Assembly: GCA_016932895.1 (NCBI GenBank)
Contig: JAFGCA010000081.1
Location: forward strand, 1-25,554
Direction of reading: 5' to 3'
DNA length: 25,554 nt
DNA from: Sedimentisphaerales bacterium
Lineage (GTDB): Bacteria; Planctomycetota; Phycisphaerae; Sedimentisphaerales; SG8-4
Shown: positions 1 through 8,532 of the stretch, piece by piece
How positions within the stretch are numbered: position 1 is the stretch's first letter
Layout: each line of letters begins with the position of its first letter
Translations under genes and position numbers: made by a program
Notes under the pieces: generated by a model
Seen by the model: the letters and a program-made list of their open reading frames with translations, nothing else
What the model was told of the DNA's origin: nothing
The model's database searches: none

Positions 1-726
1 GTCGCTCTTCGCGGCGTGGTCGTTCAGGTACTCGATAGCGGCATCGGCCCAGAGCTGGCTGCTGTGAACGACCGCGCCGTCGCGCTGTCGCCAGTGTCCC
101 TGGAGACTCCTGTCGTACGGGCTCCACGAGTTGCCGGGCCGCGGACGATCGTACGGATCGTTCACAACGCCCTGCTTCTTGTGCTCGCCGGCGTTGGGGT
201 CCTTCGACGGGAACATGCCGCCGCCGGTCGGGCCGATGGTCTTGAAGCTGCGCTTCAGGGCCTTGTCCTTGTTGTGCCATTTGCCGGTCATGAAGGTGTC
301 GTAGCCGGCCTTGCCGAGCGTCTCGCCCCAGAGGGGCCAGTCGCCGCAGTCGTCGCCGCCGCAGGTCCAGAGGTAGCGACCCGTGTTGAGCATCGCCCGG
401 CTGGCCACACAAACGGCCCCGTGCCAGGCGCCCTGGTTGAAGCAGTGCGTGAAGGTCGTGCCCCGCCGGACCAGGCGGTCCATGTTCGGCGTCTTGACCT
501 CGGGATTGTTCAATACGTTGAGCGAGGCAAACGTCTGGTCGTCCGTGAAGAGGAACAGGATGTTCGGGCGCTCCTTGCCCGGGGCGGCGAAGGGATTGCC
601 GCCTGTCCGGCGCGTCTGGGCACTTGCCTTACGGGAATTGTGCCAGCGCCCGGCCAGCGCGAATGTCGCTGCTCCGACTCCCATGTTCTTGATGAAGTCA
701 CGGCGGGTCGTGCTCTCTCGATTCAT
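1..726 (-). CDS. Tat-exported sulfatase, N-terminal 242 residues (cut by window edge)
   Basis: Arylsulfatase-family hydrolase expected to remove sulfate esters, probably from sulfated polysaccharides, outside the cytoplasm. The frame runs from ATG at 726 to base 1 without a stop, so the C-terminal half lies outside the window. Residues 8-13 read RRDFIK, a twin-arginine signal, followed by a small-residue hydrophobic stretch. After the signal comes RPNILFLFTDDQ (about 53-64), the usual metal-binding start of the sulfatase fold. C106-V-A-S-R110 fits the C-x-[P/A]-S-R site where Cys is converted to formylglycine, so a maturase (anSME type) is needed elsewhere. TGKWH further on is also typical of the family. 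AAGGAG lies just upstream of the start. Planctomycetes carry many such sulfatases. The natural substrate cannot be read from this part. Confidence 0.95.
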   Translation of the reverse strand, partial: MNRESTTRRDFIKNMGVGAATFALAGRWHNSRKASAQTRRTGGNPFAAPGKERPNILFLFTDDQTFASLNVLNNPEVKTPNMDRLVRRGTTFTHCFNQGAWHGAVCVASRAMLNTGRYLWTCGGDDCGDWPLWGETLGKAGYDTFMTGKWHNKDKALKRSFKTIGPTGGGMFPSKDPNAGEHKKQGVVNDPYDRPRPGNSWSPYDRSLQGHWRQRDGAVVHSSQLWADAAIEYLNDHAAKSD

Positions 727-775
727 GTGATTCTCCTTCAAACACCGGTTCGTAGGCAGCTTGTTGTTTCGCTCC

Positions 776-804
776 CTTATACCACAAACCCCACGGAGAG
801 TCAT
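776..804 (-). promoter_or_regulatory. Possible sigma-70-type promoter of the sulfatase
   Basis: On the minus strand, ATGACT (804-799) is followed after 17 bases by TATAAG (781-776). These match the -35 and -10 consensus in 4 of 6 and 5 of 6 positions. The site lies about 50 bases upstream of the sulfatase ATG. It sits in the 253-bp stretch (727-979) that separates the sulfatase from the lipoprotein gene and otherwise shows no gene. It would give the sulfatase its own transcription start. Planctomycete promoters are not well defined, so this is tentative. Confidence 0.35.
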
Positions 805-979
805 GATCTATCAGGCTTTCTCGCGAGAGGGTCGACGACGCGGCGTTGTACGGCGGATGTCGGAAAAGACCCCCTTGCCGACGCGCCGTGGGTCCCACTC
901 CACGGACGAACCATGTTCGCACGCCCGGCGCTTGACGAGAACGGCGCGCAATAGCGGGAGCAGCGCCCGGCTCACTCCA

Positions 980-1420
980 TTAGTACTGGCGGACCGCAAT
1001 CCCTTTCTTGTTTAACTCGACGTTGAGAGCGTTGACGAGCTTGTAGCGATCGGAGGAGGTCGATTCGAGGATCACGACGGGATCGCGCTTGCCCAGTCGA
1101 ATCGTGGTGACCTTGTATTCGGCACCGTCGCCGTCCTTCGTCTTCAGGTACGATGTGCTGGCGATCAACCTCTCGCCGTCCTTCTGCGAGGACACACCCT
1201 CACCATAGCAGGGGTAGCGCGTCTTGTTCTCGCCCAGCTCTTCCTTGACGCTGAATTCATGAAGGACTGCCCGACACGCATGGTTGAACGGCTCGCCGGG
1301 GCCTGAGTACATCATGTATTCGCTGCCGTATTGGGTAACCACGCACTCGTTTGAGCTCCGGCAGCCTGTTGCCAGCGCGATCGCCACCAGACACATTGCC
1401 AACTGTGATGCTGTCTTCAT
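980..1420 (-). CDS. Small predicted lipoprotein of unknown function
   Basis: A 146-residue protein from ATG at 1420. The frame can be extended upstream to 1465, but starting at 1420 places the signal peptide at the N-terminus and gives a GAAGG-like ribosome site. Residues 1-20 form a hydrophobic signal peptide ending in ATGC, a loose lipobox with the lipidated Cys at position 20, so the product should be membrane-anchored outside the cytoplasm. The mature part is mixed and polar with several Cys and ends in NKKGIAVRQY. I recognise no family. It lies between the penicillin-acylase gene and the sulfatase on the same strand, about 130 bp after the former. Confidence 0.7.
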   Translation of the reverse strand: MKTASQLAMCLVAIALATGCRSSNECVVTQYGSEYMMYSGPGEPFNHACRAVLHEFSVKEELGENKTRYPCYGEGVSSQKDGERLIASTSYLKTKDGDGAEYKVTTIRLGKRDPVVILESTSSDRYKLVNALNVELNKKGIAVRQY

Positions 1421-1548
1421 AAGCCGGTTTCCCTTCTGCAGAACTGCACATCTCATCTTGCACACGGCCGGGTACTACCTCAATGACAAAGACGAGCCTC
1501 TCGCCGGAGTGTTTCAGCGCCTTCGCTACTTCGGCGAAGATTTTTGGC

Positions 1549-4005
1549 TCAGGGGGTAAGCGCGGTCCTTGAGACGGTCAGCTTCTCAACGGCCGGACGC
1601 GAGAGCGGCGCCGGCCGCAGTTTGCCCTTCTCCCACAATTCGTAGCCGCTGAGGCGGTAGGGGCTGTCGGGGTGCTCCGACGAGCCGATGGTCAGCAGCG
1701 CCAGCGACCGATCCTTGCCGTCGAGCACCACGTACTGCGTGTAAGACTGGGCCCGCTGAGACAGAATCGTGCCCCCTTCGATGCACCGCAGAGCCGGATA
1801 CGTGATGTCCTTTTCCTCGTCGAGCGAGCCGAAGCCGTCGAGCGTGGACATGTACGCAAGTTTTGTTTCGAGCAGCTCGGCCCGGGCTCGCTGGTTCCAC
1901 TGGTTTGGATCCTCGCCGTAGCGTGACTTGCCGTAGCGCCAGGCGGCTCGGAGAATGAGATTCACGTAATCGGCTTCATCATCGCTCAATGTGGCATTTG
2001 GATCCGCCGCGATCCGTGCGTCGAGGGTCTGGAGCATGTTGCACAGGCCCGAGACGCCGCCGCCGTAGATGGTCGCGGCTGTGAAGTCCCGTCGGAACGC
2101 CATCGGCATCAAGTTGAGAATCTCCGTTCCTTTGACCGACATCTCCGACCTGCATCCCGCCGACCGCCAGTCCTCGAGATAGTCGAGCGCCTTGAGCGTC
2201 TCTTCTTCCAGGGGATACTTCTGGACGTCGCGGAGGTGATACCCAAGTCTGACGAGGTCTCGCTTGATAGGAGCCACCGTGTCGTAGTGAATGTCGAGCA
2301 CGTCCTCGGGTGCGAATGTGTCCCTGGCTTTCACGCGCTCCTTCAATCGCCAGGATCGGTCGGTATCGCCGAGACTGCCGGTGGAGATGCCCATCGAGAT
2401 GGGGTAGAAGGCCGCGATGGGCCGATGATTGGCGGTGACAAGCCAGCCCTGCTCGGGGTTGATGACCTGGGGCAGCAGCTCATGAGGCAGGATGCCCTGC
2501 CAGTCGTTGGCGCCGTTCCAGCCCTCATCGGCGGATTGCCCCTCGAGTAATGCATGCGGCGAGCGGACAGGCAAGGCGAGGATCGTCTTGTACCCGATAT
2601 TGCCTTTGGTATCGCCGAACACACAGTTGGCGCTGGGAAATCGCCAGTCTCCGAGCGCCCGCTGAAACTCGCAGACGTCTTTCGCTCGCATCATCGCCAG
2701 AGCGCCCTGGAGTGTGTCGCGCTTCGGCTCGCAGATCGGGATGCGTTTCAAGGCCACCTCGTCGCCGCGCCGGACGCCCATGGCGACGCGTGTCACGACA
2801 GGCCCCAGATGGGTTTCCCGCACCGTCAGCGTTTGAGGCCGGCCACCGCGGACGCGGGCCGTTTCCGTGCGAACGTGCATGTCACACCACTGCCCGTCAA
2901 AGCAATACTGGTCGGGCCGGTTCGGATCGGTCTTCAGGACAAACAGGTCGGCCTGGTCGGCGCCCAGCGCCGTCAGGCCCCACGCGACTTTGGGAGTGAA
3001 GCCGATCAGAAGGATGGGGCTGCCGGGGATGCCGATGCCCCGCGCGTTGAACGTCTTGCCGCTGAGGTGGTATTCATAAAAGAGCGACGGGTTGCGCACG
3101 GGAGTCTGGGGATCGCTCACCAGCACGGCCGAACCGGTCGTCGTCTTCTTGCCTCCCACGACCCAGGCGTGGCTGAACCGCGGCCCCGGCGGAAGCGGAC
3201 GCGTCATCGGAGTCACGTCGACCTTTCGCGTCAGGTTGTGCTCGGTGGCATAATCGTAGACCCGCTCGACCCAGTCATCGCTGACGTCGTCTCGTTGGAT
3301 CACGGAGGCATCGTCACGCAGGACCCGGCCTCGAAACGCACCTTCGCTGTCGTTGGCGGCGAACGTCCCGACCTGTCTGCGGCCTTCCTTGATCTCGTAG
3401 TAGGACGCTGCTTCGCGCAGCCCGTCGCCCGAGAAGAACAGGGCCATTCGCCACCACGACGCGATGCACGCGGCCGGCGTCCAGGGCTCCGGATTCAGGT
3501 CGTACTTCTCGAAGAGAGGCAACAAATCGTTCGGGTGGTTGTTGATGTAGTCGTTGACGCCCCGGCTGTAGGCTTCCAAAAGCGTCCGCGCCTCGTCGTC
3601 GAGATGGCGGGCCGTGCGCTCGGCGGCCCTGTAGTATCCGATCGTGCGCATCTTGATGTCGTTCCGCAAAGCCGAGTTTCTGCCTTGCGGCTGGCGGCTC
3701 GTCACGCCGATCTTGACGTCGCCGACCACCTCAGCCAGACGGCCCTGGATAATGCGCAGATTGTAGTACATCTGAAACGCCCGGTCCTGGGCCGTGGCAT
3801 AACCCAACCCATACATCGCCCCGGCATCCGTCTCGCCAAACACATGCGGCACCCCCCACCGGTCCCGCAGCAATTCAATCCGGCCGGACTCACTGGCACC
3901 GGCGCTCTGCTCGCTTCGCGTCGCCGCGCCACAACCGCAAAGCACGAGCGACAAAATGATCAGGTCACACACAAGTGCGGACTTCGTTCTCACAATAGCG
4001 AACAT
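1549..4005 (-). CDS. Penicillin-acylase-family Ntn hydrolase, lipid-anchored
   Basis: An 818-residue member of the penicillin amidase family (N-terminal nucleophile hydrolases), which cleave amide bonds in beta-lactams, acyl-homoserine lactones or related amides. Residues 1-25 are a lipoprotein signal ending LCGC (Cys25). The alpha-chain part starts with ELLRDRWGVPHVFGETDAGA (44-63), typical of the family. The beta-chain nucleophile is most likely Ser278 in FSHAWVVGGKKTTTG. A conserved segment follows with SDPQTP (297-302) and IGFTPKVAWGLTALGADQ further on. The precursor must cut itself before the Ser. The residue before it is Phe rather than the more usual Gly, with a Pro-rich linker in front. 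GGGAGG lies upstream of the ATG. The gene ends 128 bp before the lipoprotein gene and begins 62 bp after rsmI. The real substrate is unknown. Confidence 0.93.
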   Translation of the reverse strand: MFAIVRTKSALVCDLIILSLVLCGCGAATRSEQSAGASESGRIELLRDRWGVPHVFGETDAGAMYGLGYATAQDRAFQMYYNLRIIQGRLAEVVGDVKIGVTSRQPQGRNSALRNDIKMRTIGYYRAAERTARHLDDEARTLLEAYSRGVNDYINNHPNDLLPLFEKYDLNPEPWTPAACIASWWRMALFFSGDGLREAASYYEIKEGRRQVGTFAANDSEGAFRGRVLRDDASVIQRDDVSDDWVERVYDYATEHNLTRKVDVTPMTRPLPPGPRFSHAWVVGGKKTTTGSAVLVSDPQTPVRNPSLFYEYHLSGKTFNARGIGIPGSPILLIGFTPKVAWGLTALGADQADLFVLKTDPNRPDQYCFDGQWCDMHVRTETARVRGGRPQTLTVRETHLGPVVTRVAMGVRRGDEVALKRIPICEPKRDTLQGALAMMRAKDVCEFQRALGDWRFPSANCVFGDTKGNIGYKTILALPVRSPHALLEGQSADEGWNGANDWQGILPHELLPQVINPEQGWLVTANHRPIAAFYPISMGISTGSLGDTDRSWRLKERVKARDTFAPEDVLDIHYDTVAPIKRDLVRLGYHLRDVQKYPLEEETLKALDYLEDWRSAGCRSEMSVKGTEILNLMPMAFRRDFTAATIYGGGVSGLCNMLQTLDARIAADPNATLSDDEADYVNLILRAAWRYGKSRYGEDPNQWNQRARAELLETKLAYMSTLDGFGSLDEEKDITYPALRCIEGGTILSQRAQSYTQYVVLDGKDRSLALLTIGSSEHPDSPYRLSGYELWEKGKLRPAPLSRPAVEKLTVSRTALTP

Positions 4006-4067
4006 GCTAATATGCCTCCCAATTCACGGCGACGCTGTTTCACGCGGCGCCCGCCGGCCGACGCGCG

Positions 4068-4763
4068 TCAGGAATTGTCTTCCGACTGGTCGGGCTTATC
4101 ATATTCGGCGCCGGCGATGATGACAACATATTCGCCTTTGGGTTTTTCTTCGAGGACGTCGAGCAGTTGTGACAACCGGCCGCGGCGGACCGACTCGTGC
4201 ATCTTGGTAAGTTCCTTGGCAATGGCGGCGTAGCGGTTGCCGAACACGTCCAACGCCTCTTCCAGCAGACGACGCAGGCGGTACGGGCTCTCGTAGTAGA
4301 TCAGCGTGTGAGGGGAATCCTTGTCCATCTCCAGGAAACGGCGGCGCTTGCCCGGCTTGTGGGGCGGAAAACCGCGAAACGTGAAGCTGTACACCGGCAT
4401 CCCCGAGAGTACCAGCGCCGTGACAAAGGCGGTCGGCCCCGGAATGGCCGTGACCTCGAAACCTTCCTTGACCGCCTCCCACAGCGCGACGAATCCCGGG
4501 TCGGAGATGCTGGGCGTGCCGGCGCTGGTGACCACGGCGACCGACTTGCCCTCGGCGAGCAGACCGATGATCCTTCGAACCACCCGGTCCTCGTTATGCT
4601 CGTGAAAGGAAATCTGCGGCTTCTTGATGTCGAAGTGCTTGAGGAGCCGACCGGTCCGGCGGGTGTCCTCGCTGGCCACAAAATCCACCGCGCGCAGCGT
4701 CTCCAACGCCCGCAGGGTAATGTCGCCCAGGTTTCCAATCGGCGTCGATACAAGATACAGCAT
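4068..4763 (-). CDS. rsmI: 16S rRNA 2'-O-ribose C1402 methyltransferase
   Basis: Cytoplasmic SAM-dependent methyltransferase of the tetrapyrrole-methylase fold that modifies C1402 in the 30S decoding centre. Family motifs are clear: [15 protein letters not shown] near the N-terminus, [23 protein letters not shown] (the SAM-binding loop, with Ser where Asp is common), [20 protein letters not shown] and YYESPYRL. I place the start at ATG 4763, which gives [11 protein letters not shown] and 231 residues. An in-frame GTG at 4778 would add five residues and sits 3 bases from the stop of the upstream gene. The C-terminus is shorter than in the E. coli protein and ends in a Lys/Asp/Ser-rich tail. 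It follows the glycosidase gene almost without a gap, so the two are probably cotranscribed. Confidence 0.96.
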   Translation of the reverse strand: MLYLVSTPIGNLGDITLRALETLRAVDFVASEDTRRTGRLLKHFDIKKPQISFHEHNEDRVVRRIIGLLAEGKSVAVVTSAGTPSISDPGFVALWEAVKEGFEVTAIPGPTAFVTALVLSGMPVYSFTFRGFPPHKPGKRRRFLEMDKDSPHTLIYYESPYRLRRLLEEALDVFGNRYAAIAKELTKMHESVRRGRLSQLLDVLEEKPKGEYVVIIAGAEYDKPDQSEDNS

Positions 4764-4781
4764 TGTGCAGAAACTCACTTT

Positions 4782-6368
4782 CTAAGAACCATTCGTTGCG
4801 CGGAGCCAGAGCACGCGGCATTGGTCGTCGGGTGCGCTGAAGGAGGCCGTGACGCCGCCCGTTGCGGTGCCGGCCGGGGACAGCTTGCCACTGCGCGGGT
4901 CGAACCATCGCGCTTGGAACTGTCGGCCCGGCGTCTCGCCCAGATCGATCGTAACAGACCCGCCCCGCGGCGCGAAGACAAGGTACTCCTTGCCTTTCTC
5001 GGCCAGGCACCAGATGCGATCCTCGTTGTCCCGGACGATGTCCGCCGGCTTCATGTGCGGAAGCGCCGTGCCCAGATGCGCCCCGATGAAATCGTAGGTC
5101 GGCTGAATAACCAGCGCTTCGGGCGGCGCGATGTACTCCTCCGGCGGCTCCCAGGGCTGCTTCGGCGGCAGACTGTCGGCATACTGCATGCGCGCCACGA
5201 TCATCGATCCTCCGCCCATCAGAAGCGCCCATGCCTTTTCCAATTGAACGTCATGATGCTGAATGATGGCCTTATCGGGATAGAGGCGTCGATATTCTCT
5301 GATCTGCCGATACAGCGACTCGGGAGTCGTTTCCTTGGGCAGGTTGCCTGTGTAGCGCCCCGCAACCTCTCTGCCGCCTTGCGGGGCGAACAACGTTCCG
5401 TCCGCCTTGTACCACCAGTAGCTCAGGCAGATCGTAGAGATGCGCGAGCCCCGCACGCGGTCGGCCAGGATCGCATCCACCACGTCCTTCGTTCCCACCA
5501 ATCCGATGTGCAGGCGTTTTCCGGTCTCCCGCTCCCATGCAATCAGCGTATCGATCCAGAACTCCATGAAGGAGAGCGGCCCCGTGTATTCCTCGCTGAC
5601 GAGGTGGACGATGTTTGTTTGGTCGCCAAGCTCGGCGAGGCACTTGCGGATGTACGTGCGGTGCAATTCCCGGCGGGCGTCGTTCGTGACATCATAAAAG
5701 GCATTGGCCGCCGGGATCGTATCGGGCATGCCCGTGTCCTGGACGCAGTTGGCCGGCCTCCAGGGAAAATCGACGTAATGGGCCGGAGTCTCCAAAAGAG
5801 CGTGCTGCATGTAGAAATTGTGAAAAAGGAGGGCGCCCTTCTTCCGGCACAGCCCGGCGAACTGTCTGAGTCTGGCGAAATACCAGGGATTGAACCGGCT
5901 CAGGTCATATTTCGGCAGGCCGTCCCAGGCCGTCCCTTCTTCGCTCCGCGCCCAGGGCTGCTCCAGAAAAGGTGGCTGCACGTTGGCGTCGGTCCTTTTC
6001 TGGACATCGTGGTTGTCGCGCCGGCGGTCGTACCAGAGTCCGTAGTTGTGCTCGAAGCCCGGGTAACCATAGCGAACCATGGCGTCGGTGAGCTTGTCGA
6101 GGTCCTCCGTGAAGCTCGGCCCGATGCGACCGGGATCGCGCCGGCAAAGAGCCGTGCGGACCTTGTACTGACGGATCCATCCAGCGCTCTGACGATATCC
6201 GCCCCACCATCCATTGTGCTGGGCGCAGCCCCAGATCACCCGCCCGTCCTGCGTGAACCACCCGTTGACGATCCGCAGCCCGCCCTCCTCAGCCCCCGCC
6301 GCGTGCGAAGCCACGAGCATCACGACGAGCGCCGCCAGCCTCCGGTACAGAACAGCCCTTTCTTCCAT
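4782..6368 (-). CDS. Secreted GH140/DUF6298-like glycoside hydrolase
   Basis: A 528-residue exported protein. Residues 1-26 form a signal peptide with a likely cut after AGA. The body looks like a TIM-barrel glycosidase of the apiosidase-like/DUF4038 or DUF6298 type, frequent in planctomycetes: IWGCAQHNGWWGGYRQ (45-60), GYPGFEHNYGLWYDRRR (about 101-117), LLFHNFYMQHALLE (180-193), and VSEEYTGPLSF (257-267), where Glu259 or Glu260 is a candidate catalytic acid. The last about 90 residues (YLVFAPRGGSVTIDLGE, then ARWFDPRSGKLSPAGT) match the collagen-binding-like beta domain that ends many GH140 proteins. GAGGGAAG precedes the ATG. It probably helps degrade plant or algal polysaccharides with the nearby sulfatase. 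The family label is from memory of motifs, and the exact substrate is unknown. Confidence 0.85.
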   Translation of the reverse strand: MEERAVLYRRLAALVVMLVASHAAGAEEGGLRIVNGWFTQDGRVIWGCAQHNGWWGGYRQSAGWIRQYKVRTALCRRDPGRIGPSFTEDLDKLTDAMVRYGYPGFEHNYGLWYDRRRDNHDVQKRTDANVQPPFLEQPWARSEEGTAWDGLPKYDLSRFNPWYFARLRQFAGLCRKKGALLFHNFYMQHALLETPAHYVDFPWRPANCVQDTGMPDTIPAANAFYDVTNDARRELHRTYIRKCLAELGDQTNIVHLVSEEYTGPLSFMEFWIDTLIAWERETGKRLHIGLVGTKDVVDAILADRVRGSRISTICLSYWWYKADGTLFAPQGGREVAGRYTGNLPKETTPESLYRQIREYRRLYPDKAIIQHHDVQLEKAWALLMGGGSMIVARMQYADSLPPKQPWEPPEEYIAPPEALVIQPTYDFIGAHLGTALPHMKPADIVRDNEDRIWCLAEKGKEYLVFAPRGGSVTIDLGETPGRQFQARWFDPRSGKLSPAGTATGGVTASFSAPDDQCRVLWLRATNGS

Positions 6369-6425
6369 AGCTTCCCTCTTTGCAGACGGAGGATTTCCCC
6401 CGCCCGGTACACATTTCCGTTACGC

Positions 6426-7169
6426 TCAGGGCATCATCTGGCCCAACTCGTAGAGAATCAAGGCCGATGCGACCACAGCGGCGGTCTCGGTCCGCAGGAT
6501 ACGGGGACCGAGGCTGACTCTGACGGCGCTGTTCTCGCAGGCAAGAGCGATTTCAGCGTCTGTGAGGCCCCCTTCCGGACCGATCAGCAACGCTACGGAC
6601 GAAGGTTTCTCCACGCGGGATTCCAGTGCGTCCTTTAACGAAACGCCGTTATCAGAAGGCGCCGCGATCACGGAGCAATCGAAGCGACCAAGACGAGACG
6701 CCGCTTCGGCAAAGTCGACTTCGCGCTCGAGCTGCGGAACCCGGCCCCGATGGGACTGCTCGGCCGCCTCAGTGAGAATGCGCCTCCAGCGCGTGAATTT
6801 CTTCTCCTCGATCCGTCTGGCACGAACGATGCTCCGCTGGGTCAGGACCGGGACGAACCGGGTCGCGCCGACTTCGGTTCCTTTCTGCAGCACCCACTCG
6901 AACTTGTCTCGCGCGAGCAGACTTTGGAACAACGTGATCTGCACCTGCGGCTCGCCGGGGGCGGGTCGCTTTTCGGTAATCCGGCACACCACCTCGTGTC
7001 CCCCGACCGTCTGCAGCACCGCGTCGTACTCAAAGCCGGCGTCGTCCAATACAACAACGCTATCGCCCGGCGTGAGCCGGAGCACATGACAAACCTGATG
7101 CGCCTGCTCGGGACTCAACCGAACGCACTCGTCCTCAAAACTCGATTCCGCCACAAAAAAACGCTGCAT
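6426..7169 (-). CDS. rsmE: 16S rRNA m3U1498 methyltransferase
   Basis: SPOUT-class methyltransferase that modifies U1498 of 16S rRNA. From ATG at 7169 the protein has 247 residues. An in-frame GTG at 7175 would add two. The N-terminal PUA-like part begins MQRFFVAESSFEDECVRLSP. The C-terminal knot carries LLIGPEGGLTDAEI and LGPRILRTETAAVVA, which are diagnostic of RsmE, and QKGTEVGATRFVPVLTQRS is also typical. The gene starts 25 bp after the Fic stop codon on the same strand and ends 57 bp before the glycosidase, so it probably shares transcripts with both. No strong ribosome site is visible. The length is normal for the family. Confidence 0.96.
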   Translation of the reverse strand: MQRFFVAESSFEDECVRLSPEQAHQVCHVLRLTPGDSVVVLDDAGFEYDAVLQTVGGHEVVCRITEKRPAPGEPQVQITLFQSLLARDKFEWVLQKGTEVGATRFVPVLTQRSIVRARRIEEKKFTRWRRILTEAAEQSHRGRVPQLEREVDFAEAASRLGRFDCSVIAAPSDNGVSLKDALESRVEKPSSVALLIGPEGGLTDAEIALACENSAVRVSLGPRILRTETAAVVASALILYELGQMMP

Positions 7170-7194
7170 GAACACTCGCTCGTTGCCACTGCCT

Positions 7195-8358
7195 TCAACT
7201 TGCGGCGAATGGCTTGGTTATGATATGGAGGACTCTTTCGGCGACAAATACCTTGTTGCGTTTTGCCGTTCCGGCCTGCTTGAGAATGCCCGCCTTGACG
7301 AGTCGGTCGATATTGCTCTTCGCTGTCGCATAGGTCACCTTAAGACGATCGCTCACGAAGACAGTTGTGACCACCGGACGCTCGATTAGCAAATCCACCA
7401 GCTTGAGTTGGACCGCCGACCGTTTCGACTTTATCTTCGCGTGAAGCTGTTGCTGCAGGTTCATCAATTGCCTGGATCGCTCGAACGCGTCCAGAGACTG
7501 CTCCACGATGCCGCGCAGGAAGAAGGCGATCCATTCACGCCACTGCCCCTGCGTGCTTATGGCCAGCAACCTCTCGTAATATTCCTGCCGATGGCGTTCG
7601 AAATACGCGCTGAGATAGAGCAACGGTTTATCCAGCACACCCTTGGCGCACAGGAGCAGACTCAAGAGCAGCCGGCCGATGCGCCCGTTGCCGTCGCGGA
7701 AGGGGCGGATGGCCTCGAACTGGTAGTGCACCATCGCCAGCCAGGCCAGAAGCGGAATGGTCTCCGAGGGCGTATTGATGAATTTCTCGAACGCGTCAAG
7801 GCAATGCTGCATCTCGGTCACAGGAGGCGGAACATATCGCGCCTCGGCAAGCGTACCCCCCTGCGGGCCAATCCAGTTCTGGCTTTGACGAAATTCGCCC
7901 GGTCGGTCCTGTTCGCCTCGAACTCCCTCCAGGAGAATCCCGTGCAACTCGCGAATCAATCGCAAACACACCGGCAGCTCCGCGCAGCGCTTCAGTCCGT
8001 AGTCGAGCGCCCGGACGTAGTTGGCGACCTCTCTCACATCGGGAACCTCGGGCACAACCTCTGACTCCTGCATCTCGAAAAGATAGATGTCCCGGACCTC
8101 AGCCTGGGTGCCCTCGATTCGGCTGGACATCTCCGCCTCTCTGCGCATAAAAGGTCCGATCAAGAGGTTGGGATTGGGCAGGTTCAGGCCGATTCCGTGC
8201 AATTGGCCGATGGCACGATCAGCCTCGGACAGCGTCGAGACCAACTCGCCGGTCCACTCGACACGCGGCGGCAGGTTATCGGGCACAAAGGCCATCTCGC
8301 CCTCGACTGTTGAGGTCAGACGTCCGAAGCTGTGATTGCCCATTGCGTGTGGCTTCAT
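7195..8358 (-). CDS. Fic-domain protein with C-terminal winged helix; catalytic His replaced by Arg
   Basis: Fic proteins usually transfer AMP or another phosphate-containing group to a target. This 387-residue protein has the Fic_N part, a class II inhibitory helix (S78-S-R-I-E82-G83, matching [S/T]xxxE[G/N]), the Fic core, and a C-terminal winged helix-turn-helix (about 316-376, with SDRLKVTYATAKSNIDRLVKAGIL). The core motif normally reads HPFxDGNGRxxR. Here it is R218-P-F-R-D-G-N-G-R-I-G-R: codon 7705-7707 encodes Arg, not His, so classical AMP transfer should be impaired. ATG at 8358 is used; a second ATG at 8343 is possible. Just upstream lie two 32-bp palindromes, consistent with self-regulation through the winged helix. 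rsmE follows closely. I am sure of the family; the regulatory role is inferred. Confidence 0.93.
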   Translation of the reverse strand: MKPHAMGNHSFGRLTSTVEGEMAFVPDNLPPRVEWTGELVSTLSEADRAIGQLHGIGLNLPNPNLLIGPFMRREAEMSSRIEGTQAEVRDIYLFEMQESEVVPEVPDVREVANYVRALDYGLKRCAELPVCLRLIRELHGILLEGVRGEQDRPGEFRQSQNWIGPQGGTLAEARYVPPPVTEMQHCLDAFEKFINTPSETIPLLAWLAMVHYQFEAIRPFRDGNGRIGRLLLSLLLCAKGVLDKPLLYLSAYFERHRQEYYERLLAISTQGQWREWIAFFLRGIVEQSLDAFERSRQLMNLQQQLHAKIKSKRSAVQLKLVDLLIERPVVTTVFVSDRLKVTYATAKSNIDRLVKAGILKQAGTAKRNKVFVAERVLHIITKPFAAS

Positions 8359-8390
8359 CTTCTTATACTTTCGTACAATTCGAGGAAACG

Positions 8391-8422
8391 TTATTATAGT
8401 TTATTGGTACAAAGTATAATAA
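8391..8422. repeat. 32-bp inverted repeat, candidate operator 1 (Fic side)
   Basis: Left arm TTATTATAGTTT (8391-8402), an 8-bp spacer, and right arm AAAGTATAATAA (8411-8422). The arms are 12 bp and complementary except for one position. Equivalent points in the two arms are 20 bp apart, about two helical turns. The site lies 33 bp upstream of the Fic start. Each arm contains a TATAAT-like hexamer, so a protein bound here would probably cover a promoter. Confidence 0.65.
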
Positions 8423-8501
8423 GATAATCCAGCCCAGCCAGAAAAAGTCGGTTCCTGGTTGGGGAGTGATTGTAAGTGCTTTGCTATGAACCGCTTGTGT
8501 G

Positions 8502-8513
8502 CTATTATAGTTT
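8502..8513 (+). repeat. Half site of the same operator-like motif
   Basis: CTATTATAGTTT differs in one base from the left arm of the two flanking palindromes. No partner arm follows after 8 bp, so this is an isolated half site between them. Confidence 0.45.
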
Positions 8514-8532
8514 CGTATCATTGGCCACACAG

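Noticed and set aside
2554..4233. 559-codon open frame on the plus strand
   Set aside because: It is antisense to the penicillin acylase gene and shows no recognisable domain or start signal.
4197..6638. 813-codon open frame on the plus strand
   Set aside because: It lies opposite rsmI, the glycosidase and part of rsmE, which have clear family motifs and ribosome sites. Its own translation is Arg/Val-rich without any domain; it follows from high GC at third positions.
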